Shown piece after piece: positions 1 through 5,109 of a stretch of DNA of 7,785 nucleotides. Under the pieces are notes generated by a model. It had not been told where the DNA came from. It made no database searches and saw only the letters and a program-made list of their open reading frames with translations. Source of the DNA: SXOA01 sp964444865. Its GTDB lineage: Bacteria; Planctomycetota; Planctomycetia; Pirellulales; Pirellulaceae. The translations under genes were made by a program, and so were the position numbers. The stretch lies in contig CAYUJE010000299.1 in assembly GCA_964444865.1 (NCBI GenBank), forward strand, positions 1-7,785, given 5' to 3'. Each line of letters begins with the position of its first letter. Position 1 is the stretch's first letter.

Positions 1-39
1 GTCCTCAACGCGATTTACGCCGGTTTTTCCGGCCATTAA
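1..39 (+). CDS. Possible C-terminal tail of an upstream gene (partial)
   Basis: Frame 1 is open from the window edge to a TAA at 37-39 and reads VLNAIYAGFSGH. A short hydrophobic helix followed by a small polar tail is a plausible protein C-terminus, loosely like the last helix of Gfo/Idh/MocA oxidoreductases. Thirteen codons are far too few to prove coding, and frames 2 and 3 are also open here. This is offered only as the likeliest reading of the window edge; the 83 bases after it hold nothing else that I recognise apart from the ribosome binding site of the next gene. Confidence 0.2.
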   Translation, partial: VLNAIYAGFSGH

Positions 40-107
40 CGTGCGATTGCCCTGGTTGCTTCCCGCCTCACCCCCTGAGACAATGCCAACTTCACCTTGA
101 ACAACCA

Positions 108-114
108 AAGGGGA
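108..114 (+). promoter_or_regulatory. Ribosome binding site of the lactonase-family gene
   Basis: The purine run AAGGGGA ends seven bases before the ATG at 122, a good Shine-Dalgarno position. It supports that ATG, which also places a complete signal peptide at the N-terminus. No convincing -35/-10 pair is visible in the preceding 100 bases. Confidence 0.6.
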
Positions 115-121
115 ATTTACC

Positions 122-1315
122 ATGCGTCACGAATTTCTAGGCATCTCCTGTTTTTTGCTGGCGGCACTCGGAATTGCCGGAGCGATGACGAGCCCAGCCC
201 AGGCTCAGTTCGGCGGTAGCGGCGGTCCTGGCAAATACCGAGTCTATATCGGCACTTACACCGGCAAGTCCCCCCTCGGGAATGAGAGTAAGGGGATCTA
301 TGCCAGCGAATTGGACGGGGCGACCGGAAAGTTGTCCGAGCCGGTTCTCGTGGGGGAGGCGACCAACCCCTCGTTCCTTGCGCTGCATCCGCGCGGCAAG
401 TATTTGTATGCGGTGGGGGAGGTTACCGATGCGAACGGCAAAAAGGTGGGCGGGGTTTCGGCTTTTGAAATCACCGACTCTAAGACCGGCAAGTTGAAGC
501 TGTTGAACCAGCGCTCGTCCGGCGGATCCGGGCCGTGCCACCTGGTTCTAGACACTGCCAGCGATTTAGTTCTGGCGGCCAACTACGGAGGGGGCAGTGT
601 CTGCGCCATCGCCATCAATGTTGATAACACCCTGGGGGAGCAAGTGGGGTTTGTGCAGCATGAGGGGAAGAGTGTGGACCCCGGCCGGCAGAAAGAGCCG
701 CACGCACACAGCGTGAATGTCTCGCGCGACAACCGTTTTGCCTTCGTCGCGGATTTGGGTCTCGACAAAGTTCTGGTGTATAAGCTCAATCGGGGCAAGC
801 TCGTTCCCAATGACCCCCTTGCGGGCATTGTGGCCCCCGGCAGCGGACCGCGGCACTTTGCCTTTCATCCGAGCGGAAAATTTGCCTATGTCATTAACGA
901 AATGGGAAACACAGTCACCGCGTTTGCCTATGACGAAAAGCTGGGGAGCCTGACCGAAATCCAGTCCGTCGGCACCCTTCCCAGTAATTTCAAGGGAGAG
1001 AGCTATACGGCCGAAGTTGTCGTGCATCCCAGTGGCAGATTTCTGTACGGCAGCAACCGCGGGCAGGACAGCATCGCCGTGTTCAGCATCGATCAGAAAT
1101 CCGGCAAACTCACCGCCACCAGCCACCAAGGGGAAGGGGTCAAATGGCCCCGGAACTTCAACGTGGACCCTTCGGGCAAGTATTGCCTCGTCTGCAATGA
1201 ACGAGGGGACAGCATCGTGGTCTTTGCCATCGACCAGGCGACCGGTGCCCTTACACCAACCGGCGGCAAGATCGTCGTCGCCAAGCCGGTATGCGTGAAG
1301 TTTATGGCGTTGTAG
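122..1315 (+). CDS. Secreted lactonase-family (6-phosphogluconolactonase-like) seven-bladed beta-propeller protein
   Basis: A 397-residue protein of the Pgl/YbhE lactonase fold, usual length for the family plus an export signal. Residues 1-28 form a signal peptide: MRHEF, a hydrophobic stretch, then AQA before Q29 as a signal peptidase I site. The mature part has the repeated blade motifs: IGTYT near residue 43, NPSFLALHPRGKYLY near 82, GPCH and ANYGGGS near 137-156, PHAH at 193-196, GPRHFAFHPSGK near 240, VVHPSGRFLYGSNRG near 300 and NVDPSGKYCLVCNERG near 343. The cytoplasmic E. coli enzyme hydrolyses 6-phosphogluconolactone. An exported version cannot easily do that in the pentose phosphate pathway, so the substrate here is probably another sugar lactone, or the protein is a non-catalytic propeller (inference). 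For that reason I do not assign the symbol pgl. The start is fixed by the Shine-Dalgarno site and signal peptide. The stop TAG is followed at once by a heptamer repeat. Confidence 0.88.
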   Translation: MRHEFLGISCFLLAALGIAGAMTSPAQAQFGGSGGPGKYRVYIGTYTGKSPLGNESKGIYASELDGATGKLSEPVLVGEATNPSFLALHPRGKYLYAVGEVTDANGKKVGGVSAFEITDSKTGKLKLLNQRSSGGSGPCHLVLDTASDLVLAANYGGGSVCAIAINVDNTLGEQVGFVQHEGKSVDPGRQKEPHAHSVNVSRDNRFAFVADLGLDKVLVYKLNRGKLVPNDPLAGIVAPGSGPRHFAFHPSGKFAYVINEMGNTVTAFAYDEKLGSLTEIQSVGTLPSNFKGESYTAEVVVHPSGRFLYGSNRGQDSIAVFSIDQKSGKLTATSHQGEGVKWPRNFNVDPSGKYCLVCNERGDSIVVFAIDQATGALTPTGGKIVVAKPVCVKFMAL

Positions 1316-1317
1316 GG

Positions 1318-1352
1318 GTGAGTGGTGAGTAGTGGGCAGTGAGTGGTGAAAG
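1318..1352 (+). repeat. Degenerate 7-bp tandem repeat after the lactonase stop codon
   Basis: Three bases after the TAG stop the sequence divides into five consecutive heptamers: GTGAGTG, GTGAGTA, GTGGGCA, GTGAGTG, GTGAAAG. Units 1 and 4 are identical and unit 2 differs at one base. The same GAGT core and 7-bp period recur at 1883-1917 and 7766-7785. The repeat fills nearly all the space to the next gene and contains an in-frame GTG (1339) that could be mistaken for its start. Confidence 0.6.
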
Positions 1353-1356
1353 ACAA

Positions 1357-1806
1357 ATGGAACCCAAGCGGACATCATGGTGGCCTCTCGCACTGGTGGG
1401 AGCGTTCCTCGCGGCCCACGTCGTGGTGCCGCTGGTGTGGGGGGATATCTATCCCTTCACTTCGGCCCCGATGTTTCGCGATAGGCCGGCGCAGTACTGC
1501 AACTACCATGTCTTCGCCCCCGATGGAACTGAACTTCCGCAGGAAGATTGGCTGGTGCAGCGAGTCTACGACGGCAATCCGGTCGGCTACGGCGTCGGTG
1601 TCCAGCCGCCGGCGGTGATTGAGCAGGAGTTTGGAGTGATTCACGAGAGGCAACAGATACAGGAGCATATTCTTCGTCAATTCAAAAGCTCGTCGACGTC
1701 AAACCGGTTTGTCGACGTCCAGCAGCTAGTCTTTGGTCCCCAAAACAATGGCACGATTGGCCTTTTGAAAGTGAGTACCTGGAGAATCGAACGCCCCACT
1801 CCGTGA
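1357..1806 (+). CDS. Small membrane-anchored protein of unknown function
   Basis: 149 residues from the ATG at 1357. I prefer this over the in-frame GTG at 1339 because that GTG lies inside the heptamer repeat and adds only MSGERQ; neither start has a strong Shine-Dalgarno site. Residues 1-9 are basic and aromatic (MEPKRTSWW), followed by one hydrophobic segment at about 10-28, then the motif YPFTSAPMFRDRP at 32-44 and a soluble domain of about 100 residues with an aromatic, beta-rich look. The topology suggests one N-terminal anchor with the rest outside the cytoplasm. I do not recognise a named family. The YPF..APMF motif just after a membrane segment resembles sequences I associate with HTTM-type membrane proteins, and an HTTM-like gene lies 623 bases downstream beyond TA pair 1, so the two may work together (inference). 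The 3' part contains a symmetrical element at 1692-1719. Confidence 0.7.
   Translation: MEPKRTSWWPLALVGAFLAAHVVVPLVWGDIYPFTSAPMFRDRPAQYCNYHVFAPDGTELPQEDWLVQRVYDGNPVGYGVGVQPPAVIEQEFGVIHERQQIQEHILRQFKSSSTSNRFVDVQQLVFGPQNNGTIGLLKVSTWRIERPTP
1692..1719 (+). repeat. 9-bp direct repeats flanking a perfect 10-bp palindrome
   Basis: GTCGACGTC occurs at 1692-1700 and again at 1711-1719, and the ten bases between them, AAACCGGTTT, are a perfect palindrome. Allowing a 3-base bulge, the whole 28-bp element is close to self-complementary. It lies inside the coding sequence of the small membrane protein and encodes roughly STSNRFVDV, so it may be chance codon structure. Confidence 0.45.
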
Positions 1807-1932
1807 GACAACAACAGTCGCTGGAAGGTCGCAAATCCGACCCGCTAAAGTCGCGTGCTCAAGTTCAGACAACTTTCTTCAGTCGAGTGACGAGTGTAGA
1901 ATGAGTAATGGTAATCACGGGAGGGATACAAA
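1807..1932 (+). other. Spacer before TA pair 1, with a second heptamer block
   Basis: No open frame here looks like a gene. From 1883 to 1917 the sequence has the same 7-bp rhythm as the repeat at 1318: TCGAGTG, ACGAGTG, TAGAATG, AGTAATG, GTAATCA. TAGAAT at 1897-1902 resembles a -10 box, but the bases about 17 upstream (TTTCTT) are a poor -35. A strong Shine-Dalgarno site ends the spacer. Confidence 0.45.
1918..1924 (+). promoter_or_regulatory. Ribosome binding site that decides a TTG start (antitoxin 1)
   Basis: A strong GGAGGG-type Shine-Dalgarno sequence (CGGGAGGG in context) lies about eight bases before TTG at 1933. No ATG or GTG in this frame falls near it, and the first in-frame ATG would remove roughly the first 25 residues, so TTG is the best-supported start. 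Confidence 0.6.
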
Positions 1933-2121
1933 TTGCCTGCGACTCTGAAAGAAGACGTGATCGAGCTTATCCGCCGCCTGCCGGACAACGTGACCCTGCC
2001 AGGCATCATGGAAGAGTTGTACGTGCGGCAAAAGATTGAACGGGGGCTTTCGCAACTCGATAACGGCCAAGGGATAACGACGGACGAGGCAAAACAAAGG
2101 TTGCGTCGATGGCTCGCCTGA
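1933..2121 (+). CDS. Antitoxin of type II TA pair 1
   Basis: 62 residues, beginning with a TTG codon behind a strong Shine-Dalgarno site. The pattern LPDNVTLPGIMEELYVRQKIERGL (about 15-39, written here in part: IMEELYVRQKIERGL) followed by a G-x-x-T-x-x-E-A segment and a C-terminal RLRRWLA is typical of small helical antitoxins that pair with RelE/ParE toxins: a dimerising helical N-terminal part and an amphipathic C-terminal tail that wraps the toxin. No clear ribbon-helix-helix or helix-turn-helix DNA-binding domain is visible. The last 13 bases overlap the toxin start, the usual antitoxin-first order that couples translation. Family placement comes from pattern and context, not from a search. 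Confidence 0.72.
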   Translation: MPATLKEDVIELIRRLPDNVTLPGIMEELYVRQKIERGLSQLDNGQGITTDEAKQRLRRWLA

Positions 2122-2429
2122 TTTGGTCGCCGGCTTTTGTCGACGAGATGGAAGAAATCTGCGATCACATCGGCCGTGATTCGCCGCAATACGCTGCTAT
2201 CTTGTGCCAAAAGAATTTTGACATCGTGGAATCACTTCCGGCCCATCCACGAATGAGTGCGATTGTTGCCGAGTATCAACGCGACGACAATCGCGAAGTT
2301 TATCTTTACAATTACCGACTGATTTTTCGGCTACGCGGAAATGACGTTGAGCTCGTAACCATCATCCATGGTTCCCGCCTTTTGCCGCCAACGTCCGAGG
2401 ATCTACTGGGAGCAACCGGTGAATCCTGA
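2109..2429 (+). CDS. RelE/ParE-superfamily toxin of TA pair 1
   Basis: 106 residues, the normal size for a ParE/RelE-fold toxin. Family features: a beta strand opening LIWSPAF (4-10), an acidic helix DEMEEICDHIGRDSP (12-26), a second helix ending LPAHPRMSAIVAEY, then the core REVYLYNYRLIFRL (about 62-75) and a final VTIIHGSRLLP strand with the late His-x-x-Arg common in these toxins. RelE members cut mRNA on the ribosome and ParE members poison DNA gyrase; the sequence alone does not tell which applies here. The gene overlaps its antitoxin by 13 bases. Its TGA shares one base with the ATG of the membrane-protein gene (TGATG at 2427-2431), so all three may be read from one transcript. Confidence 0.82.
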   Translation: MARLIWSPAFVDEMEEICDHIGRDSPQYAAILCQKNFDIVESLPAHPRMSAIVAEYQRDDNREVYLYNYRLIFRLRGNDVELVTIIHGSRLLPPTSEDLLGATGES

Positions 2430-3334
2430 TGAATGAACGACCGGCACATTGGATGAACTGGTTTGAGGAGCGCATGCTTCCGCACTTCGGCCAGTTGGCG
2501 ACATGGCTGTTGCTTGGGGCGGCGCTCTGGCTAGCGAGGTATCCGTACGAAATTGCCTCCGGTCCGCGGCAGGGACCGGCTTCGCTGCTTTCGTGGTTGC
2601 CGGAAACAGTCTTGGCGTCACCGGCGAGCTTTTGGGCTGTTCGTGGCTTGCTCGTCGTGGGAGTTGGATTGTGGTTCTGGCGAAAGCTCCTACCCTGGTC
2701 CTGTTGGTTGACGGTGATTGCATTCACAGCGCTGTGGTCGCTACATGTGCAGAATTCCTGGCACACCAACCACTGTTTTCAGATGACGAACAACCTGCTC
2801 GTTGTTCAAGCTCTGTGGGAAACCCTCTGTGCTCGCGAAATCCGCGACGCGACCGCTGCCGGCAAGTACTGGCAAACGCCACTGTATCCGCGCTGGGTCA
2901 CGCTGGCCGCCGTCGCTTACATTGGCCTCTTTCACACGGCAGCGGGGCTTTCGAAGCTCACGTTCAGCGGACCGAGCTGGGCGGATGGAGTTTCGCTGCA
3001 ACTTTGGACTCACCTGTGGGGACGACCGTGGTCCCCCACCACTTGGATGATTCTCCACAGCCGCACTTTCACGCAGGCCCTGCAAGCCGCTACGCTGGTG
3101 GTGGAGACGGCGGGGGTGCTGGCGGTCTTCCCGCGGCTGCGGACCTGGATTGGTTTGGCAACTGTCGGCTTTTATATCGGCGTGCTGTTGACGTTCGACT
3201 ACGGCTTTCAACTTAACCTGCTGTTTACAGCTCTTTACCTGTTGCCGGTGGAGCACTGGGTGGAAAACTACGTGCGAAAGCGAAACCTGGGTGAGGCTGC
3301 CAATGCCAGATCTCAAAACACTGTTCGGAACTGA
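2429..3334 (+). CDS. HTTM-like multi-pass membrane protein
   Basis: 301 residues with about seven hydrophobic segments, roughly at 22-38, 64-84, 90-107, 155-175, 217-234, 238-256 and 260-274, ending in a basic tail (YVRKRN). Between segments 3 and 4 is WHTNHCFQMTNN (111-122). Segment 4 runs into HTAAGLSKLTFSGPSWADG (169-187), very like the A-G-L-x-K-L...W-x-x-G stretch of HTTM proteins, the bacterial relatives of vitamin-K-dependent gamma-carboxylase, and also of DoxX-like proteins. Whether it is an enzyme is unknown; bacterial HTTM proteins are mostly uncharacterised. The ATG overlaps the toxin-1 stop by one base with no separate Shine-Dalgarno site, suggesting coupled translation. Its 3' end overlaps the next gene by 32 bases. 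A possible partner is the small membrane protein at 1357-1806. Confidence 0.7.
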   Translation: MNERPAHWMNWFEERMLPHFGQLATWLLLGAALWLARYPYEIASGPRQGPASLLSWLPETVLASPASFWAVRGLLVVGVGLWFWRKLLPWSCWLTVIAFTALWSLHVQNSWHTNHCFQMTNNLLVVQALWETLCAREIRDATAAGKYWQTPLYPRWVTLAAVAYIGLFHTAAGLSKLTFSGPSWADGVSLQLWTHLWGRPWSPTTWMILHSRTFTQALQAATLVVETAGVLAVFPRLRTWIGLATVGFYIGVLLTFDYGFQLNLLFTALYLLPVEHWVENYVRKRNLGEAANARSQNTVRN

Positions 3335-4055
3335 CCACCCCGTGGCCCTCGTCACCGGTAGCGGAGCGAAACGCGTGGGGAATGTTGTGGCCCGCGCACT
3401 TGCCGCCCGCGGTTTTCATCTGGCGCTGCATGCCAACCGCAGCGTGGCGGAAGCCGAAGAGACCCGGAAGGAAATCTGCCAGGCAGGCGGCGAGGCGATT
3501 GCGCTGGCAGCGGACTTGACCGACGAAAACGCAGCCCGTGAACTTGTTGGCAGCGCCCACAAACACTTCGGCCGGCTGGATGTGTTGGTCAACTGCGCCG
3601 CGATTTGGAAACCAGTTCCCTTGGAAGATGTGACCGCTGGCGATGTCCGCCGCAATTTCGAAATCAACACGCTGGCGACCTTTCTCTGCTCCCAGCAGGC
3701 AGGGCTGATCATGTCCGCTCAGCCGACCGGAGGGGTGATCATCAACATCGGCGACTGGGCGGTCGCTCGTCCGTACCTGAATTACGCTGCTTATTTTCCG
3801 TCCAAGGGGGCCATCCCTGCGCTCACCCGCGACTTGGCGGTGGAACTAGCCTCCCGCAACCCGCGCGTCCGCGTGAACGCCATCCTTCCCGGCCCCGTGA
3901 TGCTGCCGCTGGATTTGCCTGCGGAAGAACGCGAAGCCTCCATCGCCGGCACGCTGGTGAAACGAGAAGGCTCTCCCGAGCATATCGCTCACGCCGTGCG
4001 GTTCCTCATCGAAAACGACTTCGTCACCGGCGTCTCCCTTCCCGTTGATGGTGGC
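3303..4055 (+). CDS. Pteridine-reductase-like short-chain dehydrogenase (3' end lost in the assembly gap)
   Basis: 251 residues are visible before the gap. Rossmann-fold SDR features in order: TGSGAKRVG cofactor loop (18-26), LHANRS (42-47) like the LHxxRS of PTR1 that favours NADPH, D71-L72, NCAA (97-100), N122, and D151, Y164, K168. The active site is Asp-x12-Tyr-x3-Lys as in the pteridine reductase PTR1, where Asp replaces the usual SDR serine. The closing VDGG is the SDR C-terminal signature, so only about 5-20 residues are missing. Known relatives (PTR1, FolM) reduce biopterin, dihydrofolate or dihydromonapterin in the cytoplasm. I chose ATG 3303 because GTGAGG sits six bases upstream; GTG 3291 is an alternative adding four residues. 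It overlaps the HTTM-like gene by 32 bases, implying co-transcription. Confidence 0.85.
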
Positions 4056-4155
4056 NNNNNNNNNNNNNNNNNNNNNNNNNNNNNNNNNNNNNNNNNNNNN
4101 NNNNNNNNNNNNNNNNNNNNNNNNNNNNNNNNNNNNNNNNNNNNNNNNNNNNNNN
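4056..4155. other. Assembly gap (100 N)
   Basis: Exactly 100 undetermined bases, the conventional placeholder for a gap of unknown length. It removes the end of the reductase gene and the start of the YhcH-family gene. From family lengths only about 20 codons need be missing, but extra DNA could be hidden here. Confidence 0.99.
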
Positions 4156-4156
4156 C

Positions 4157-4582
4157 CTCTACAAGAACGTCCACCCCCGCCTCGCAGCCGGCCTCGCCTG
4201 GCTCCGCACGACCGACCTCGCCGGCCTGCCGCTGGGCAAAGCGGTCATCGATGGCGAGCATCTCTTCGCCCTGGTCCAGGAATACACGCCGAAAGGGCCG
4301 GAACTCGGCAGGCTCGAAGCTCACCGCCGCTACTGGGACATTCAGTACGTCGCCAGCGGCGAAGAACGGATGGGCTGGGTGAACCTCGGTGAAGCCACCG
4401 TGTCTGAACCCTATGACACCGAGCGGGAGGTCGCTTTCTTCACTGGTAAGTGCAACTACATCCGCGTCCCCGCCGGGTCGTTTACGATCTTCGCGCCTCA
4501 GGATGTGCACATGCCGGGAGTTGCGCCAGCGGAAGGGGCAGCGGGCCTAGTTCGCAAGGTGGTCGTGAAAGTCGAGGTTTGA
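4157..4582 (+). CDS. YhcH/YjgK/YiaL family protein (5' end lost in the assembly gap)
   Basis: 141 codons are visible from the gap to TGA at 4580-4582; the family is usually about 150 residues, so roughly 10 N-terminal residues are missing. The diagnostic stretch E-x-H-x-x-Y-x-DIQ-x6-GEERM is present (EAHRRYWDIQYVASGEERM, visible residues 54-72), followed by VPAGSFTIFAPQDVHMPG (104-121) and RKVVVKV at the end. These are cupin-like beta-sandwich proteins; conserved E54, H56, D61 and H118 are likely metal or active-site residues. In other bacteria relatives sit in sialic acid and other sugar-acid operons (yhcH in nan operons), probably acting on sugars, but no other such gene is seen here. The upstream partner is the pteridine-type reductase. 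Whether the two are separate or fused is hidden by the gap. The reading frame differs from the one obtained by translating the reductase straight through the N run. Confidence 0.85.
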   Translation, partial: LYKNVHPRLAAGLAWLRTTDLAGLPLGKAVIDGEHLFALVQEYTPKGPELGRLEAHRRYWDIQYVASGEERMGWVNLGEATVSEPYDTEREVAFFTGKCNYIRVPAGSFTIFAPQDVHMPGVAPAEGAAGLVRKVVVKVEV

Positions 4583-4605
4583 CCGCAAAGGCGGCGTGAT
4601 ATAAT
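4579..4605 (+). promoter_or_regulatory. Putative sigma-70-type promoter for TA pair 2
   Basis: TTGACC (4579-4584, five of six matches to the -35 consensus) overlaps the yhcH-family stop codon. A perfect TATAAT stands at 4600-4605, preceded by TG one base away, giving the extended -10 form TGnTATAAT. The spacer is 15 bases, two short of optimal, which the extended -10 can compensate. Transcription would start near 4611-4613, leaving a leader of only about 12-14 bases that begins at the Shine-Dalgarno site. The promoter would serve TA pair 2 and probably uvrA. Planctomycete promoters are not well defined, so this is a sequence-level call. Confidence 0.5.
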
Positions 4606-4611
4606 AAAGGA

Positions 4612-4617
4612 AAGGAG
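4612..4617 (+). promoter_or_regulatory. Ribosome binding site of antitoxin 2
   Basis: AAGGAG lies seven bases before the ATG at 4625, a near-perfect Shine-Dalgarno site. It is much stronger than those of most neighbours, as expected for an antitoxin that must be made in excess. Confidence 0.7.
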
Positions 4618-4624
4618 AATTATC

Positions 4625-4858
4625 ATGTCCTTAGCCGAAGTCATGTCCGCGGTTGCTGCTCTTCCTAAAACGGAACAACGGCAAGTGCTATCCTATTTGC
4701 AGACGCAAGTGGAGGCTGAAGAACCCGCACCACGCCGCAAGCCAATCACGCGGCCAGAGGACAATTGCCCGCTGTCGGATGAAGAGATTCGCCAGCGTAT
4801 GCAGGAAAAGACAGGACGAACCCTCGATGAGATTCTTCGCAGCCGAGGGCTGCGATGA
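4625..4858 (+). CDS. Probable antitoxin of TA pair 2
   Basis: 77 residues, highly charged and predicted helical. The N-terminal part (MSLAEVMSAVAALPKTEQRQVLSYL, 1-25 in outline: a helix, LPKTEQ, a second helix) resembles the start of many small antitoxins. A proline-rich basic linker follows (PAPRRKPITRP, about 35-45), then an acidic helical tail SDEEIRQRM...TLDEILRSRG (51-75), the likely toxin-wrapping part. There is no obvious DNA-binding domain. Its stop overlaps the next start as ATGA (4855-4858), the usual antitoxin-toxin coupling. It is unrelated by eye to the antitoxin at 1933, so this is a second, different pair rather than a duplication. The strong promoter and ribosome binding site just upstream fit an independently expressed module. 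Confidence 0.6.
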   Translation: MSLAEVMSAVAALPKTEQRQVLSYLQTQVEAEEPAPRRKPITRPEDNCPLSDEEIRQRMQEKTGRTLDEILRSRGLR

Positions 4859-5109
4859 GATGGCACACAATTTGGATCGCTGACGCTGAAGACGATTTCC
4901 AGAAGCTCTTGGAATCTCGCGACCCAGATGAAGTCGTGATGGCCGCCGAAGAGATGGAGAGACTTCTCGAACAAGATCCCTTCGACGTTGGCGAGTCACG
5001 CGAGGAAGACGGAAGGATTCTCATCCATAACGGCTATGCCGTACTCTATCGAGTCGAAAGCAACGACCAACTTGTGTTCATCAATGCTTTCTGGCGATGG
5101 GCGAAATAA
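4855..5109 (+). CDS. Probable RelE/ParE-like toxin of TA pair 2
   Basis: 84 residues. It follows the compact RelE/ParE layout: first strand WHTIWIADAEDDF (3-15), a helical hairpin rich in Glu (VVMAAEEMERLLEQDPFDVGES, about 28-49), then strands GRILIHNGYAVLYRV (53-67) and QLVFINAFWRW (71-81). The D-P-x-x-V-G-E-S-R turn before the second half recurs in a group of small RelE/ParE-like proteins that I associate with planctomycete TA loci. The late catalytic-type residues of RelE are not clearly present, so its activity is uncertain. It overlaps the antitoxin by four bases. Its TAA shares one base with the preferred uvrA ATG (TAATG, 5107-5111), placing uvrA directly behind it on the same transcript. 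Confidence 0.6.
   Translation: MRWHTIWIADAEDDFQKLLESRDPDEVVMAAEEMERLLEQDPFDVGESREEDGRILIHNGYAVLYRVESNDQLVFINAFWRWAK

Noticed and set aside
19..33. Hairpin GCCGG-TTTTT-CCGGC as a possible terminator of an upstream gene
   Set aside because: The stem is only five base pairs and no T run follows it, so it is not a convincing intrinsic terminator.
1339..1356. GTG at 1339 as the start of the small membrane protein
   Set aside because: It lies within the heptamer repeat and adds only six residues before a natural Met-basic-hydrophobic N-terminus.
566..1393. 275-codon open frame on the minus strand opposite the lactonase gene
   Set aside because: The + strand frame has a signal peptide and clear propeller motifs; the minus-strand product has no recognisable motif and is a shadow of GC-biased codons.
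1874..1902. Promoter for TA pair 1 with TAGAAT as -10
   Set aside because: The -35 position reads TTTCTT, and the -10 candidate lies inside the heptamer block, so chance is the simpler explanation.
2503..3216. 237-codon + strand frame inside the HTTM-like gene
   Set aside because: Alternative-frame shadow; the 2429-3334 frame has regular membrane segments and the HTTM-like motif, and starts in overlap with the toxin gene.
3291..4382. One long frame running from the reductase through the N run to 4382
   Set aside because: The part after the gap is a Ser/Pro/Arg-rich shadow; the true coding frame there is the YhcH-family one starting at 4157. The continuity is an artefact of translating N as X.
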